A model generated the notes under the pieces. It had not been told where the DNA came from and made no database searches. It was given only the letters and a program-made list of their open reading frames with translations. The position numbers were made by a program, and so were the translations under genes. Of a stretch of DNA of 64,000 bases, positions 1 to 9,707 are shown in pieces (positions within the stretch are counted from its first letter, which is position 1; every line of letters starts with the position of its first letter). The DNA is from Candidatus Competibacteraceae bacterium. Lineage in GTDB: Bacteria; Pseudomonadota; Gammaproteobacteria; Competibacterales; Competibacteraceae. The stretch spans positions 186,001 through 250,000 of the forward strand of contig RXIV01000003.1 of NCBI GenBank assembly GCA_003989085.1. The letters run 5' to 3'.

Positions 1-1
1 T

Positions 2-121
2 CCGGAAAAAAGCGATGGGGATAAATTGCTGTTTCACGTCGATCTGCCCGCCCGCGCCGCTGATGGTCAGGCTAAAAAGCAGATACAAACCCTGCGGCTG
101 ACGCTAAATAATGAGTGGTGA
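2..121 (+). CDS. 3' end of an unidentified gene (partial)
   Basis: An open frame runs from the window edge to a TGA at 119-121, giving about 39 residues that end in LTLNNEW. The stop overlaps the region just ahead of the DUF4139 gene, so the two are probably co-transcribed. Nothing in the visible tail identifies the family. It could be another surface or periplasmic protein, given the neighbour. Confidence 0.45.
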   Translation, partial: PEKSDGDKLLFHVDLPARAADGQAKKQIQTLRLTLNNEW

Positions 122-125
122 AACC

Positions 126-1571
126 ATGACTATTAACCGGATGATCCATTGGCTTTTCCTGTTTAGCCTACTGCTGCCTTTCACAGCAATTTCTAGTAAT
201 ATTGATCTCGCTACTGTTCCCGAACGGCGAACCGTGCAACTGACCATCTACAACTCCGAAGATTTGACCTTGGTGCGAGAAAGTCGGGTAGTCACTTTCA
301 AGCAAGGTGTCAATCCCCTGCAATTCTCTTGGGCTAATACCCTCATTGATCCAACCTCAGTTGAACTCCACTTTCGTGAACCGAAAACCGGCCTTGAAAT
401 ACTGGATACGACCTTCCCGCATGACAAGCCACAAACCCTGTACTGGAATGTGCAAAGCGACGCCAATCGTGAGGCGATAATCGAGATCAGCTATTTTACT
501 TCGGGCATCAGTTGGGCGGCGGATTATCTGGCGATAGCGGATGCGGATGAGAAAAGTCTGCGGCTGGAGAGCTTCGTGCGGGTGACAAATAATTCCGGCG
601 AGGATTACGAAAATGCTCAAGTGCGATTAGTCGTTGGTACTATCAACCTTGTCGAAAAGATTGCAGAACTGGCGAAGCTGCCGGTCGGGCGTGTAAAAGA
701 TGAGCTTAGGAAAGGCGATCATCGGGAACTCCGTCAGCAAGCCGCCCGTAAGATAATGGCCGCTCCTGCTCCCGCATCAGTGGCGATGATGGATATGGCG
801 GCGGGGTCGATGCAGGAAATGGATGCGCCTAAAGAAATCATTAAGGAAGGGCTGAGCGAGTATTTCATCTACACCATTGAAGGAACAGAAACTGTGCCCA
901 ATGGTTGGGCTAAGCGGCTCCGCAGTTTCGAGATAGATGGTGTGCCGATGACCATTCAATACCGCTACCGACCACGGGAATACGGTGACCAACTGGTGCG
1001 GCTGTATCTGCTGAAAAATGATACCGCTTCCAAATTGGGAACCACGCCATTGCCAGATGGCACATTACGAGTATTCCGTGCTAATGGCAGCGATGGCTTG
1101 AATTATCTGGCGACGCAATCGCTCAAATACATTCCTGTTGGCGATAAGATTGAATTGAATCTGGGCGCTGATCCCTCAGTGATTTTTGAATTAATCAAGC
1201 GCAAGGTATCTCGTGATAATCTGTGGTTTCAGATCAAGGGTGGTAACCTGTACCGTAAACTGGGTGAGGATGGTATGAGGCTGGAACTGGATAGCCAAGT
1301 GGCTGGTTGGGACGAGCACACCATTTACCAGCAGAAAATTCGTAATTACTCTACCCAGCCGATCAGTGTGCAAATCCGCCGCGAAATTCCGGGTGATGTG
1401 GTATTTCGCAGTCGGCTCAATCCGACACTGCATGATTTCCAGACGGTACAATTTGAAACCGAGATTGCTGCGGGCGGCAAAGCTGAACTGGACTACGAAT
1501 TGATTAGCCGGCAAGGCTATAACCAGAAGCAGAACCGCGTGGAATTGCAGAGTGGGGAGGTGGGACGTTGA
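126..1571 (+). CDS. DUF4139 domain-containing protein, probably exported
   Basis: The 481-residue product begins with a short basic stretch and a hydrophobic segment (IHWLFLFSLLLPF) that reads as a signal peptide, so the mature protein should be periplasmic or surface-associated. The segment around the ISYFTSGISWAADY motif and the later FEIDGVPMTIQYRYRP region are typical of the DUF4139 family, whose biochemical role is not established. I prefer ATG 126 over ATG 111 because 111 lies inside the stop region of the upstream gene and adds five residues ahead of the signal peptide. The spacing suggests translational coupling with the upstream gene. Downstream the sequence passes into a transposase remnant. 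Confidence 0.8.
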   Translation: MTINRMIHWLFLFSLLLPFTAISSNIDLATVPERRTVQLTIYNSEDLTLVRESRVVTFKQGVNPLQFSWANTLIDPTSVELHFREPKTGLEILDTTFPHDKPQTLYWNVQSDANREAIIEISYFTSGISWAADYLAIADADEKSLRLESFVRVTNNSGEDYENAQVRLVVGTINLVEKIAELAKLPVGRVKDELRKGDHRELRQQAARKIMAAPAPASVAMMDMAAGSMQEMDAPKEIIKEGLSEYFIYTIEGTETVPNGWAKRLRSFEIDGVPMTIQYRYRPREYGDQLVRLYLLKNDTASKLGTTPLPDGTLRVFRANGSDGLNYLATQSLKYIPVGDKIELNLGADPSVIFELIKRKVSRDNLWFQIKGGNLYRKLGEDGMRLELDSQVAGWDEHTIYQQKIRNYSTQPISVQIRREIPGDVVFRSRLNPTLHDFQTVQFETEIAAGGKAELDYELISRQGYNQKQNRVELQSGEVGR

Positions 1572-1698
1572 GACTGCCTTTATCTACGGAAGATATGGAA
1601 AACATGGAAAGCCCTCGTACAGGCTGACGCCATCGTGCGTGTTCGGGTTGTCCCGCACCAGCGGTATCCCCAAGCCAGCGAGGATCAAGGGAAGCCGG

Positions 1699-1818
1699 TA
1701 TGCCGCCGAGGAACGCGAAGCCCAGTTGAACCGTTTGGGCGATGTGCTACAAGTGATGGAGAAGCACATCGACTTCAAAGGGCTGGCCACCGAGATTGAC
1801 CAAGCATTCTCTTCAAGA
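1699..1818 (+). pseudogene. IS5-family-type transposase N-terminal remnant
   Basis: Within an otherwise meaningless open frame, about 40 residues centred on LNRLGDVLQVMEKHIDFKGL resemble the start of IS5-group transposases, where a similar phrase (LGD...L....DF..L) precedes the conserved N-terminal domain. The similarity stops abruptly and no catalytic DDE part follows, so this is a decayed fragment. It marks the left side of the retron locus as a place where mobile DNA has been. The family assignment is from memory of the motif only. Confidence 0.5.
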
Positions 1819-1838
1819 AACAGCATCCCACAACCGAG

Positions 1839-1852
1839 GATTGACGACACGC
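1839..1852. repeat. 14-bp repeat shared with 16368-16381
   Basis: The word GATTGACGACACGC occurs here and again in the same orientation at 16368-16381, on the far side of the retron locus. At the second site the GATTGACG part also forms one arm of a small hairpin. It could be a boundary repeat of an inserted block or a dispersed genomic repeat. Confidence 0.4.
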
Positions 1853-1923
1853 GAGCGCCCTAACCCACTACAATTCGAGTCGGAATAAAAATTCTTTGAG
1901 AAACAGTATAAGGTCCGAACAAC

Positions 1924-3723
<1,800 letters not shown>

Positions 3724-3757
3724 CCCAATATAACCGATTCATAACTAACAACAACCT

Positions 3758-3786
3758 TTGACAAGGGAGCGAAAAGTCCGTAGCGT
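3758..3786 (+). promoter_or_regulatory. candidate sigma-70 promoter for retron ncRNA
   Basis: A perfect TTGACA at 3758-3763 is followed, after 17 bp, by TAGCGT at 3781-3786, which matches only half of the -10 consensus. Transcription would start near 3793, inside the annotated a1 arm. That would leave about 17 nt of a1 in the RNA. The -35 box is strong and the -10 is weak, so this is a candidate only. Confidence 0.4.
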
Positions 3787-4056
3787 AATGATTGCTGGAG
3801 CGTGAGGCGTTCCTCCATTAGCCGTTTGGGCGGCGTTGCGCCGTCCGGGAATTCCAACGCCACACACGCCACAAGGTAGGCTGTTCTTGGCCAGCTTCGC
3901 CGGTAACCGTCCCTAGTTGTCGGCGGAGCTGGGCCAACCACGCCACCGCGGTTTCCGCCAACAACTAGGGACGGTTACCGGCGGCTGGCCGGTGAGCCTA
4001 CCGTGTCCCTTGTGAGAAGTAGCGGTTTGCGCCTCACGCTCCAGCAATCCTTACGC
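3783..4056 (+). ncRNA. Retron msr-msd non-coding RNA
   Basis: The 349-bp gap between the SWIM and RT genes is filled by nested inverted repeats. The outer arms a1 (3783-3809) and a2 (4030-4056) are complementary at 26 of 27 positions. A TTAGC at 3818-3822 is in the right place to supply the branching guanosine (G3821). A small GC-rich hairpin around 3827-3847 would belong to msr. The msd candidate is a long stem: CACAAG/CTTGTG (3870-3875 with 4009-4014), GGTAGGCT/AGCCTACC (3875-3882 with 3995-4002), GGCCAGC/GCTGGCC (3889-3895 with 3984-3990) and a perfect 22-bp stem (3899-3920 with 3961-3982). The reverse transcriptase begins 17 bp after a2, the usual retron order. The exact msd ends cannot be set from sequence alone. 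Confidence 0.87.
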
Positions 4057-4072
4057 TCGGTCTGGATACGAC

Positions 4073-5371
4073 ATGAGCGAAACGCCCCCCACCTGGGAAG
4101 AAATCGCCCAAGTCGGCGATATCGAACGCTGGGTCGTTGCCCGGCTCCGACAACTCGGCTTGCTGGATGAAGTTACCGATCCCGCTAAGCTGACCGCCGC
4201 AGCTCTGCGCCAGTTCAAGGCGCGCCGCGAAGAAGAGCGCCGCGTCCGCAAACAACTGCGCCAGCAGGCGTGGGCCGCCTTCCGCCAAGCCCATTTGGTC
4301 CATCTCGGCGCGGACGTGTTCCACCATGATACGCCGGATCAAGACCGCTACGACCTGCCCGATCCCGAGACCCGGCGCGAAACCAACGCTTTGCCGGAGA
4401 TGAAAGACGCTCAGGCGCTGGCAAAGGCGCTCGACCTGTCCATTCCCCGCCTGCGCTGGCTGGCGTTCCACCGCGAAGTCGACAGCGGCAGTCATTATCA
4501 CTACTGGACCATCCCCAAACGCGACGGCGGCGCACGCTTGATCAGCGCCCCCAAGCCGACGCTGAAACAGGCGCAACGCTGGATTTTGCGCCAAATCGCC
4601 GAACGACTGCCGGTGCATGGCGCGGCGCACGGCTTTCTGCCCGGACGTAGCATCTTCAGCAATGCCGCCGTCCACGCCGGCGCACGCACCATCGTCAAAC
4701 TCGACATCCGCAACTTCTACCCTACGGTGACCTGGCGGCGGGTCAAGGGTCTATTTCGCAAGGGCGGCTACGGCGAGCAGGTCGCCACCGTACTGGCCCT
4801 GCTCTGCACCGAAGCGCCGCGCGAACTGCTGCTGCTTGACGGCAAGCATTACCATGTCGCCAGCGGGCCGCGCGCCCTGCCGCAGGGTGCGCCGACCAGC
4901 CCAGCCCTCAGCAACACAGTTTGCCTGCGACTGGATTGCCGCTTGTCCGGCCTCAGCCAAAAGCTGGGCTTTCGCTACACTCGCTACGCCGACGACTTGA
5001 CCTTTTCCTGGCATGACGCCACGCCGCCGCCGTTAGGACCCTTACTGCGCTGCGTTCGCGCCATTCTCAAGGCGGAAGGCTTTGTTCCTCACCCGGAAAA
5101 AACTCGGATTCTGCACCGAGGTCGCCGCCAAACCGTGACCGGCCTGGTGGTCAACGAAGCGCCGTCCGGCAGTCCGGCCCGGGCGCCGCGCGTTAAAGTC
5201 CGGCAGTTGCGCGCCGCTCTGCACAACCGCCTGAACGGCAAGCCCGGCAATGGGGAAAGCCTGGCGCAACTACGCGGCTGGGTCGCCTTTCTGCACATGA
5301 CTGACCCGGAGCGGGCCAAACCGTTTCTGGCGCAACTCAAACAACTGGAGGAGCGTGGCGCGGATGAGTGA
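4073..5371 (+). CDS. Retron-type reverse transcriptase
   Basis: This 432-residue protein has the RT core: LDIRNFYP with the first catalytic Asp near residue 209, LPQGAPTSPALSN for the QGxxxSP motif, and YADD at residues 305-308. Two retron signatures are present, NAxxH at residues 197-201 and VTG at 355-357. About 110 residues precede the core, more than in compact retron RTs. The enzyme would copy msd from the adjacent ncRNA to make a branched RNA-DNA (msDNA) in the cytoplasm. The QGxxxSP motif argues against a diversity-generating-retroelement RT, and no maturase or endonuclease domain supports a group II intron. The stop overlaps the start of the WGR gene by 8 bp, implying coupled translation. 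Confidence 0.92.
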   Translation: MSETPPTWEEIAQVGDIERWVVARLRQLGLLDEVTDPAKLTAAALRQFKARREEERRVRKQLRQQAWAAFRQAHLVHLGADVFHHDTPDQDRYDLPDPETRRETNALPEMKDAQALAKALDLSIPRLRWLAFHREVDSGSHYHYWTIPKRDGGARLISAPKPTLKQAQRWILRQIAERLPVHGAAHGFLPGRSIFSNAAVHAGARTIVKLDIRNFYPTVTWRRVKGLFRKGGYGEQVATVLALLCTEAPRELLLLDGKHYHVASGPRALPQGAPTSPALSNTVCLRLDCRLSGLSQKLGFRYTRYADDLTFSWHDATPPPLGPLLRCVRAILKAEGFVPHPEKTRILHRGRRQTVTGLVVNEAPSGSPARAPRVKVRQLRAALHNRLNGKPGNGESLAQLRGWVAFLHMTDPERAKPFLAQLKQLEERGADE

Positions 5372-5825
5372 GTGGCAAGTTTCCCTGATTTTTCAGGACA
5401 ACAAATCCAATAAATTCTGGCGGGCGCGCTGCATCGGCAACAATCTGGAAATCAATTTTGGCCGGATCGGCGCCCAGGGACAAAGCCAGGCCAAACGCTA
5501 CGATTCACCGGAGGATGCGGCGCGCGAACTGGAAAAACAGGCGCGGGAAAAATATAAGAAAGGCTATGTGGGCGGCGACGGCGGCCCAAGCGAATCGTCC
5601 GCGCCATCTGCCGCCGCGACCGAATCCACACTCACGCCTCCCGCCGCTTCGCAATGCGCGCTGGTCCTGACGCTGGGCGAACGCCGCCTGGAACTGCGCC
5701 TGAGCGTCGAAGGCAACGCGCTGCACACCCACGGCGTGGAACATTATCCCGACGCCTCCGCCGCCGAAGCCGCTTTTGCCCAAGTCCGGGCGGCTTTGGA
5801 GGCCGAAGGCTACCGGCCTCAATAG
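5364..5825 (+). CDS. WGR domain protein of the retron locus
   Basis: The 153-residue product has an N-terminal WGR domain (about residues 3-80). The characteristic turn is FGRIG, with Phe in place of Trp, followed by the AxRELEKQAREKYKKGY helix typical of the family. WGR domains in PARPs and bacterial MolR-like proteins bind nucleic-acid ends, so a role in contacting msDNA or damaged DNA is a reasonable inference. Residues 80-100 are an Ala/Ser-rich linker, and the tail (100-153) is a small alpha/beta segment I do not recognise. ATG 5364 is chosen because GGAGGAG at 5347-5353 sits about 10 bp upstream; GTG 5355 would be too close. The gene overlaps the RT and is followed 9 bp later by the HEAT gene. 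Confidence 0.82.
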   Translation: MSEWQVSLIFQDNKSNKFWRARCIGNNLEINFGRIGAQGQSQAKRYDSPEDAARELEKQAREKYKKGYVGGDGGPSESSAPSAAATESTLTPPAASQCALVLTLGERRLELRLSVEGNALHTHGVEHYPDASAAEAAFAQVRAALEAEGYRPQ

Positions 5826-5834
5826 GCGACGCTC

Positions 5835-8711
5835 ATGGCTGACGACCGCTCCATCCTGTTCGCTGATCTGGAATACGCCGCCGCCCGGCGCGATCCGCAA
5901 TTGGTCCCGTGGGTGCTGGAATTTCTCGCCCAACCCGACCCGCCCGCCGGTCAGCCGGAAGACCCGCCAGACGACTTTCAAGCACTGCCGCCATCGTCCG
6001 ACGCCTGGTCGCTGGAACGCTTGCGTCAGACTTTGAATCCGCAAGCGCTGGCGGGCAAAACTGAAGATGAGCGCAAAGCGATTCGCCTCAGCGCCTGGAG
6101 CGCACTACTGGCGTCGCCCCATCCGCTGCCCCGCCTGCGCCTGGGCCAATTGCTGTTGGATTTATACGTGGCCGACGATGAACCGGCCCGCGCTCTGTTG
6201 TTGGAGTTGATTCCACAACTGCCGCCGAGCGCGATCGGTTGGGGCGTTTGGCAAGGCGTCAAAAGCATTTATAAACAGGCCGAGCAGCGCCACGATCTCG
6301 CCATGCTGGGTGTGCTCTGCTACCGGCTGGACGTTCAACCTGTCGCCAACGGCAGCGAAATTTCCCGAGGCGTTTTGCTGTACATGCGCCGCCGGGCTTG
6401 GCGCTATCTGCGCCAACTCGGCCAAGCTTTGCCCGAACTATTCCCGGTCTTTGCCGGGCAGGTGCTGCGCCATTACCCGCCCCAGTGCGATTTTCGCCAC
6501 TGTTGGATCGCCAATCAGATCTATCGGCATCGCGATCTTATCGGTTCCACTGACCAAGGTGTTTTGAGTCACGGCAGGCTGCCGGACAAACTGGAGCGGC
6601 GCGCCTTCGACGACGCTTGGAAAATCAGCCCCGCGCCGCTGCTGCGGTTGCTGGAGGACGCCCAAAACCCGCAAGTCTGCGACTTCGCCATTCGCTGTTT
6701 GGAACAGGACTTCAAGGATACTCTGCGCCACATCGAACCCGCTTGGCTGGCCCGCCTCGGCGCAAAATCGCTGGCCATCGCACACGAATTCATCCTGCGC
6801 CTGCTGCGCGACAACCCGGAATTTCATCAATCCAGACTGAAACAGCTTGGCCTGCACGACATGGTGCTGGGCTTGCTTTACAGCGACAACAGTCCGGCCC
6901 GTCGTTACGCTATCGACTACGCTCGCGCCTACGCGACCGACCTGCCGGTTACCGCACTGGTCAAGCTGGTGCAAGAGGGGACGCAGGATGCGCAGACCTT
7001 CGCCGTGGCGTTGCTGGAGCAACGCTCGCCCGCCGAACTGGGGCTGCCGACGCTGCTCAAGTTGCTGGGCGCTCCGGCCAGTGTCGCTCTCGCCAAGACC
7101 AAGCTGCGGCAGGGTTTCAAGCCCGCCGACATCACCGCCGAGCAATTCGTCGAAGTTGCGCTCGCGCCGTCCGGGCAGAGCGCGTCCGCCGCAAACCAGT
7201 TGCAGCATCTTATCGAAGTCCTGCAACAGACCGTTCAGGAAGACCCCGGCCTTCAACGTAGGCTCAACCAGTTGGCGCGCCAGGGGAGTTCCGTGGCGCT
7301 TGATGCCGTGCTCGAATTTTACCGGGAAGCGAAAGTGACGGTTCCGGCGGCTTACTACCGTCAACTGCTGGATGATCCGCGCTGCAATCCGCTGGCGCGG
7401 CAGCGAGCATTGAAGGCGCTGGCGGATTATCCGGGGCGCGAGATCGGTATGGAGTGGCTGCAAAAAGCCCTTCTCGACCCGCAACTGAACAGCGCGGTCG
7501 CTAGTTGGTTGCGGCAAGGCAAATTGCAAGGCGAAGATTTGGATGTCGAATGGCTGAAAAGGCTGGTGTTGCGCCCCGCACTGCGGCCGTTGGCCTTGCA
7601 ATTGCTGGGCGATGGGCAACTGGTCGCCCCGAGCCGCGTCGGCTTGCCGTGGTTGCTGGCGATGGCGCGGCAGGCCGATCCGACCCTGCACGATTTCGCG
7701 CATCGTTATTTGCTGCAATCATTCCAGCCCAATGATTTCGCCAGCGGCGACCACAGCGGCATCGATCATCTGTGGGAGCTGGCCTGTGGCCCTGCCCAGC
7801 CGGAGCCGGTGCGCCGCTTCGCCGCCGCCTATCTCAAGACCCATCATCCGAAAATCGGCCCCAGCGATCCCGAAACGCGCGCCCTGAACATCAAGCCCGG
7901 CTTGACCGCCGCCGATTATCCATTGAGCCGACTACGACCGTTGTTCTCCGACCAACGGCCCGACCTGCGCCGGCTAGCGGTCGCCATCGCACGAGAGGAA
8001 CTACGCGCCTGGAACGAACCGACTCTCCTCTACCGGCTGGCCGACAGCGAACACCGTGAACCACGCGCCTTCGCCATCGAGCAGTTGCTCCATTTAGGCG
8101 AGACTACAATCGAACCCGCCTTGCCGCTGGATTGGCTATTGCCGGAACGGGTGTTTCAGTTAGCCGAAAGCCGCCACAAGATCTCCCGCGAGACGGCGCT
8201 GACCCTGATCCGCCGCCATCAGGAGCAACTCGGCGATCCGGCGCGGCTGGCTTGGCTGATGGAAAGCCCGCACCGCGAGGTCGGGTTGTTCGCCGTGCGG
8301 TTGCTGTGGGAACGCCAGCGCCGGAGGTTCGCGCCGACCGCGAAGGCCGCCGAGCCTCAATCCAGCACTCCAGCCGAGGGACTGCGCCAGTTTCTGCGCA
8401 AGACTTTGTTCGGCCTGCCGCCCGGTCGGATGGAACGGCGGGAGTTGGACGCCGAACAGGCCGCGCCCGAACGGCCGTGGCCGGCCAGCGTCGGCAAACG
8501 CCGGCTGATCGAGGTTATCAAGACGCTGGCCTTGAGCGACGCGGCTTTTGCCGAACTGGCGACGCCGGTGTTGGCGGAATTTCGCCATTCCCGCGCTAAG
8601 AACGAATGGCAGCACTGCATTGCGGCTCTGGTGCAAATTCGGCGGGCGCATCCGGGGATTCGAGTGGATTTGCCGATGGGGCAGGTTAATATCAGGGTAA
8701 AGATGGCGTGA
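5835..8711 (+). CDS. Large HEAT/ARM-repeat protein of the retron locus
   Basis: The 958-residue product is almost entirely short amphipathic helices rich in Leu, Arg and Ala, with recurring patterns such as RPLALQLLGDG and RRFAAAYLKTHHP. That is the signature of HEAT/ARM alpha-solenoids, which serve as protein or nucleic-acid binding scaffolds. No enzymatic motif is visible. A loop at roughly residues 835-880, rich in charged residues and Pro, interrupts the pattern. The gene starts 9 bp after the WGR gene and is evidently in the same operon as the RT. It likely corresponds to the ARM-repeat partner seen in one known retron type. Confidence 0.78.
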   Translation: MADDRSILFADLEYAAARRDPQLVPWVLEFLAQPDPPAGQPEDPPDDFQALPPSSDAWSLERLRQTLNPQALAGKTEDERKAIRLSAWSALLASPHPLPRLRLGQLLLDLYVADDEPARALLLELIPQLPPSAIGWGVWQGVKSIYKQAEQRHDLAMLGVLCYRLDVQPVANGSEISRGVLLYMRRRAWRYLRQLGQALPELFPVFAGQVLRHYPPQCDFRHCWIANQIYRHRDLIGSTDQGVLSHGRLPDKLERRAFDDAWKISPAPLLRLLEDAQNPQVCDFAIRCLEQDFKDTLRHIEPAWLARLGAKSLAIAHEFILRLLRDNPEFHQSRLKQLGLHDMVLGLLYSDNSPARRYAIDYARAYATDLPVTALVKLVQEGTQDAQTFAVALLEQRSPAELGLPTLLKLLGAPASVALAKTKLRQGFKPADITAEQFVEVALAPSGQSASAANQLQHLIEVLQQTVQEDPGLQRRLNQLARQGSSVALDAVLEFYREAKVTVPAAYYRQLLDDPRCNPLARQRALKALADYPGREIGMEWLQKALLDPQLNSAVASWLRQGKLQGEDLDVEWLKRLVLRPALRPLALQLLGDGQLVAPSRVGLPWLLAMARQADPTLHDFAHRYLLQSFQPNDFASGDHSGIDHLWELACGPAQPEPVRRFAAAYLKTHHPKIGPSDPETRALNIKPGLTAADYPLSRLRPLFSDQRPDLRRLAVAIAREELRAWNEPTLLYRLADSEHREPRAFAIEQLLHLGETTIEPALPLDWLLPERVFQLAESRHKISRETALTLIRRHQEQLGDPARLAWLMESPHREVGLFAVRLLWERQRRRFAPTAKAAEPQSSTPAEGLRQFLRKTLFGLPPGRMERRELDAEQAAPERPWPASVGKRRLIEVIKTLALSDAAFAELATPVLAEFRHSRAKNEWQHCIAALVQIRRAHPGIRVDLPMGQVNIRVKMA

Positions 8712-8723
8712 GGGAATTATTGG

Positions 8724-8804
8724 ATGATACGAGTTTATCTTGACAACTGCTGTCTACAACGCCATCTCGACAACCCATGTCCAGTTTGGATTGTAAAGTT
8801 ATAA
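8724..8804 (+). pseudogene. PIN-domain toxin N-terminal remnant
   Basis: Twenty-six codons from ATG 8724 read MIRVYLDNCCLQRHLDNP and then stop. The YLDNCC..R..D pattern is the start of many PIN-domain ribonuclease toxins, in which the Asp is a metal ligand. The rest of the domain is missing, so only a stub remains. It lies just ahead of a small antitoxin-like gene and is AT-richer than the HEAT genes on either side, consistent with a decayed toxin-antitoxin pair inserted between them. Confidence 0.45.
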
Positions 8805-8835
8805 CCCTGCTTAACCTGATTCCAGAGACTTCAAA

Positions 8836-9057
8836 ATGAGCGTTCACTTTCAACCAATTTCTGAGATTACTCATCGAGCTAAAAACGCTTTGATTCAAGA
8901 ATTAGGAGTCGTTGATACCCTACGTTTCTTGAATCAATTCCGTGCAGGCAGCGGTGATTATACGGCCGAGCGGGAACAGTTGTTTAAAGGGACATCGGTT
9001 AAAAGTGTCATCGCTGAAATCAAGGCTCGAAGGAGCAACCGCTATCCGAATGAATAG
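8836..9057 (+). CDS. Small antitoxin-like protein
   Basis: The 73-residue product (SEITHRAKNALIQELG..DTLRFLNQFRAGSGDYTAER) is a helical protein of a type I have seen beside PIN-domain genes, so an antitoxin role is possible. I cannot name the family. The PIN stub at 8724-8804 lies directly upstream on the same strand, which suggests a toxin-antitoxin pair whose toxin has been lost. Base composition is clearly AT-richer than the surrounding HEAT genes, pointing to a separate origin. Confidence 0.55.
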   Translation: MSVHFQPISEITHRAKNALIQELGVVDTLRFLNQFRAGSGDYTAEREQLFKGTSVKSVIAEIKARRSNRYPNE

Positions 9058-9224
9058 CACCGCATCGGCTGGTGAAAATAGTATCTTAAAACAAGCTGGT
9101 CTGAAAAAGTGATGGGAGCTCCATGCACTAGCTTAGCTTATAGCTTGTTTGATATATTGCTAAGAGCCAAAGAATTTGAAGTTAATTTCGTTAAATTTAA
9201 TCCAAGGATCGATTGATTTCCACC

Positions 9225-9629
9225 ATGAAAAAATTGATTATAATTGCGATTATTTTAGTTATTGGTTGGTACGGAAATTATTTATATAGGAAAAACGGAT
9301 CAATATTTACGCAGCGATCATCCACTGAGTTTGTCCATAAAAATCCGACAAAATGTATCACGAAAGATGGACGTGTTCTTTATGGTGATTTGCCTCAAGG
9401 AGCAGTTTGCGTTGAGGAAAAGCCAGTAGAAGGAGCATTGACAGTGATGCCTTCGCAAAACTCCGGAAAGGTAGTAACTTCAAGTTTTAAATGTGATAGC
9501 CGAATCTACTGCTCACAGATGACCTCTTGTGAAGAAGCTACTTTCTTTTTACGAAACTGCCCTAATGTAAAGATGGATGGAAACAATGATGGAGTTCCTT
9601 GTGAGAAACAATGGTGCGGGCGATTTTAA
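9225..9629 (+). CDS. Membrane-anchored Excalibur-like protein
   Basis: The 134-residue product starts with MKK and a strongly hydrophobic stretch (LIIIAIILVIGWYG), a signal anchor or signal peptide. The C-terminal 40 residues contain CSQMTSCEEA, then NCP..KMDGNNDGVPCE, matching the Excalibur pattern with its DxDxDGxxCE calcium-binding loop. A TTG at 9213 lies 5 bp after an AAGGA and could add four residues; I prefer ATG 9225 because the signal sequence then starts normally. Codon use is AT-rich, unlike the retron genes it interrupts. The role is unknown; related domains occur in extracellular nucleases and envelope proteins. Confidence 0.72.
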   Translation: MKKLIIIAIILVIGWYGNYLYRKNGSIFTQRSSTEFVHKNPTKCITKDGRVLYGDLPQGAVCVEEKPVEGALTVMPSQNSGKVVTSSFKCDSRIYCSQMTSCEEATFFLRNCPNVKMDGNNDGVPCEKQWCGRF

Positions 9630-9707
9630 ATAAAATTTTGCTTCTTTTACTGTCAGCGACATCATCACTGCCAAGCGTAAACCGTATTCCAAAAGGAACC
9701 GCCTCCC

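Noticed and set aside
4073-5371. Diversity-generating retroelement or group II intron RT
   Set aside because: The motif is QGxxxSP with retron NAxxH and VTG signatures; no template/variable repeat pair, maturase or HNH domain is seen, while retron arms are present upstream.
6438-7718. A 426-codon minus-strand open frame inside the 958-aa HEAT gene
   Set aside because: Shadow frame with biased Gln/Arg content and no motif.
8400-8900. A minus-strand frame near 8692-8898 as a small gene
   Set aside because: It overlaps the antitoxin-like gene and the PIN stub, lacks a ribosome site and resembles nothing.
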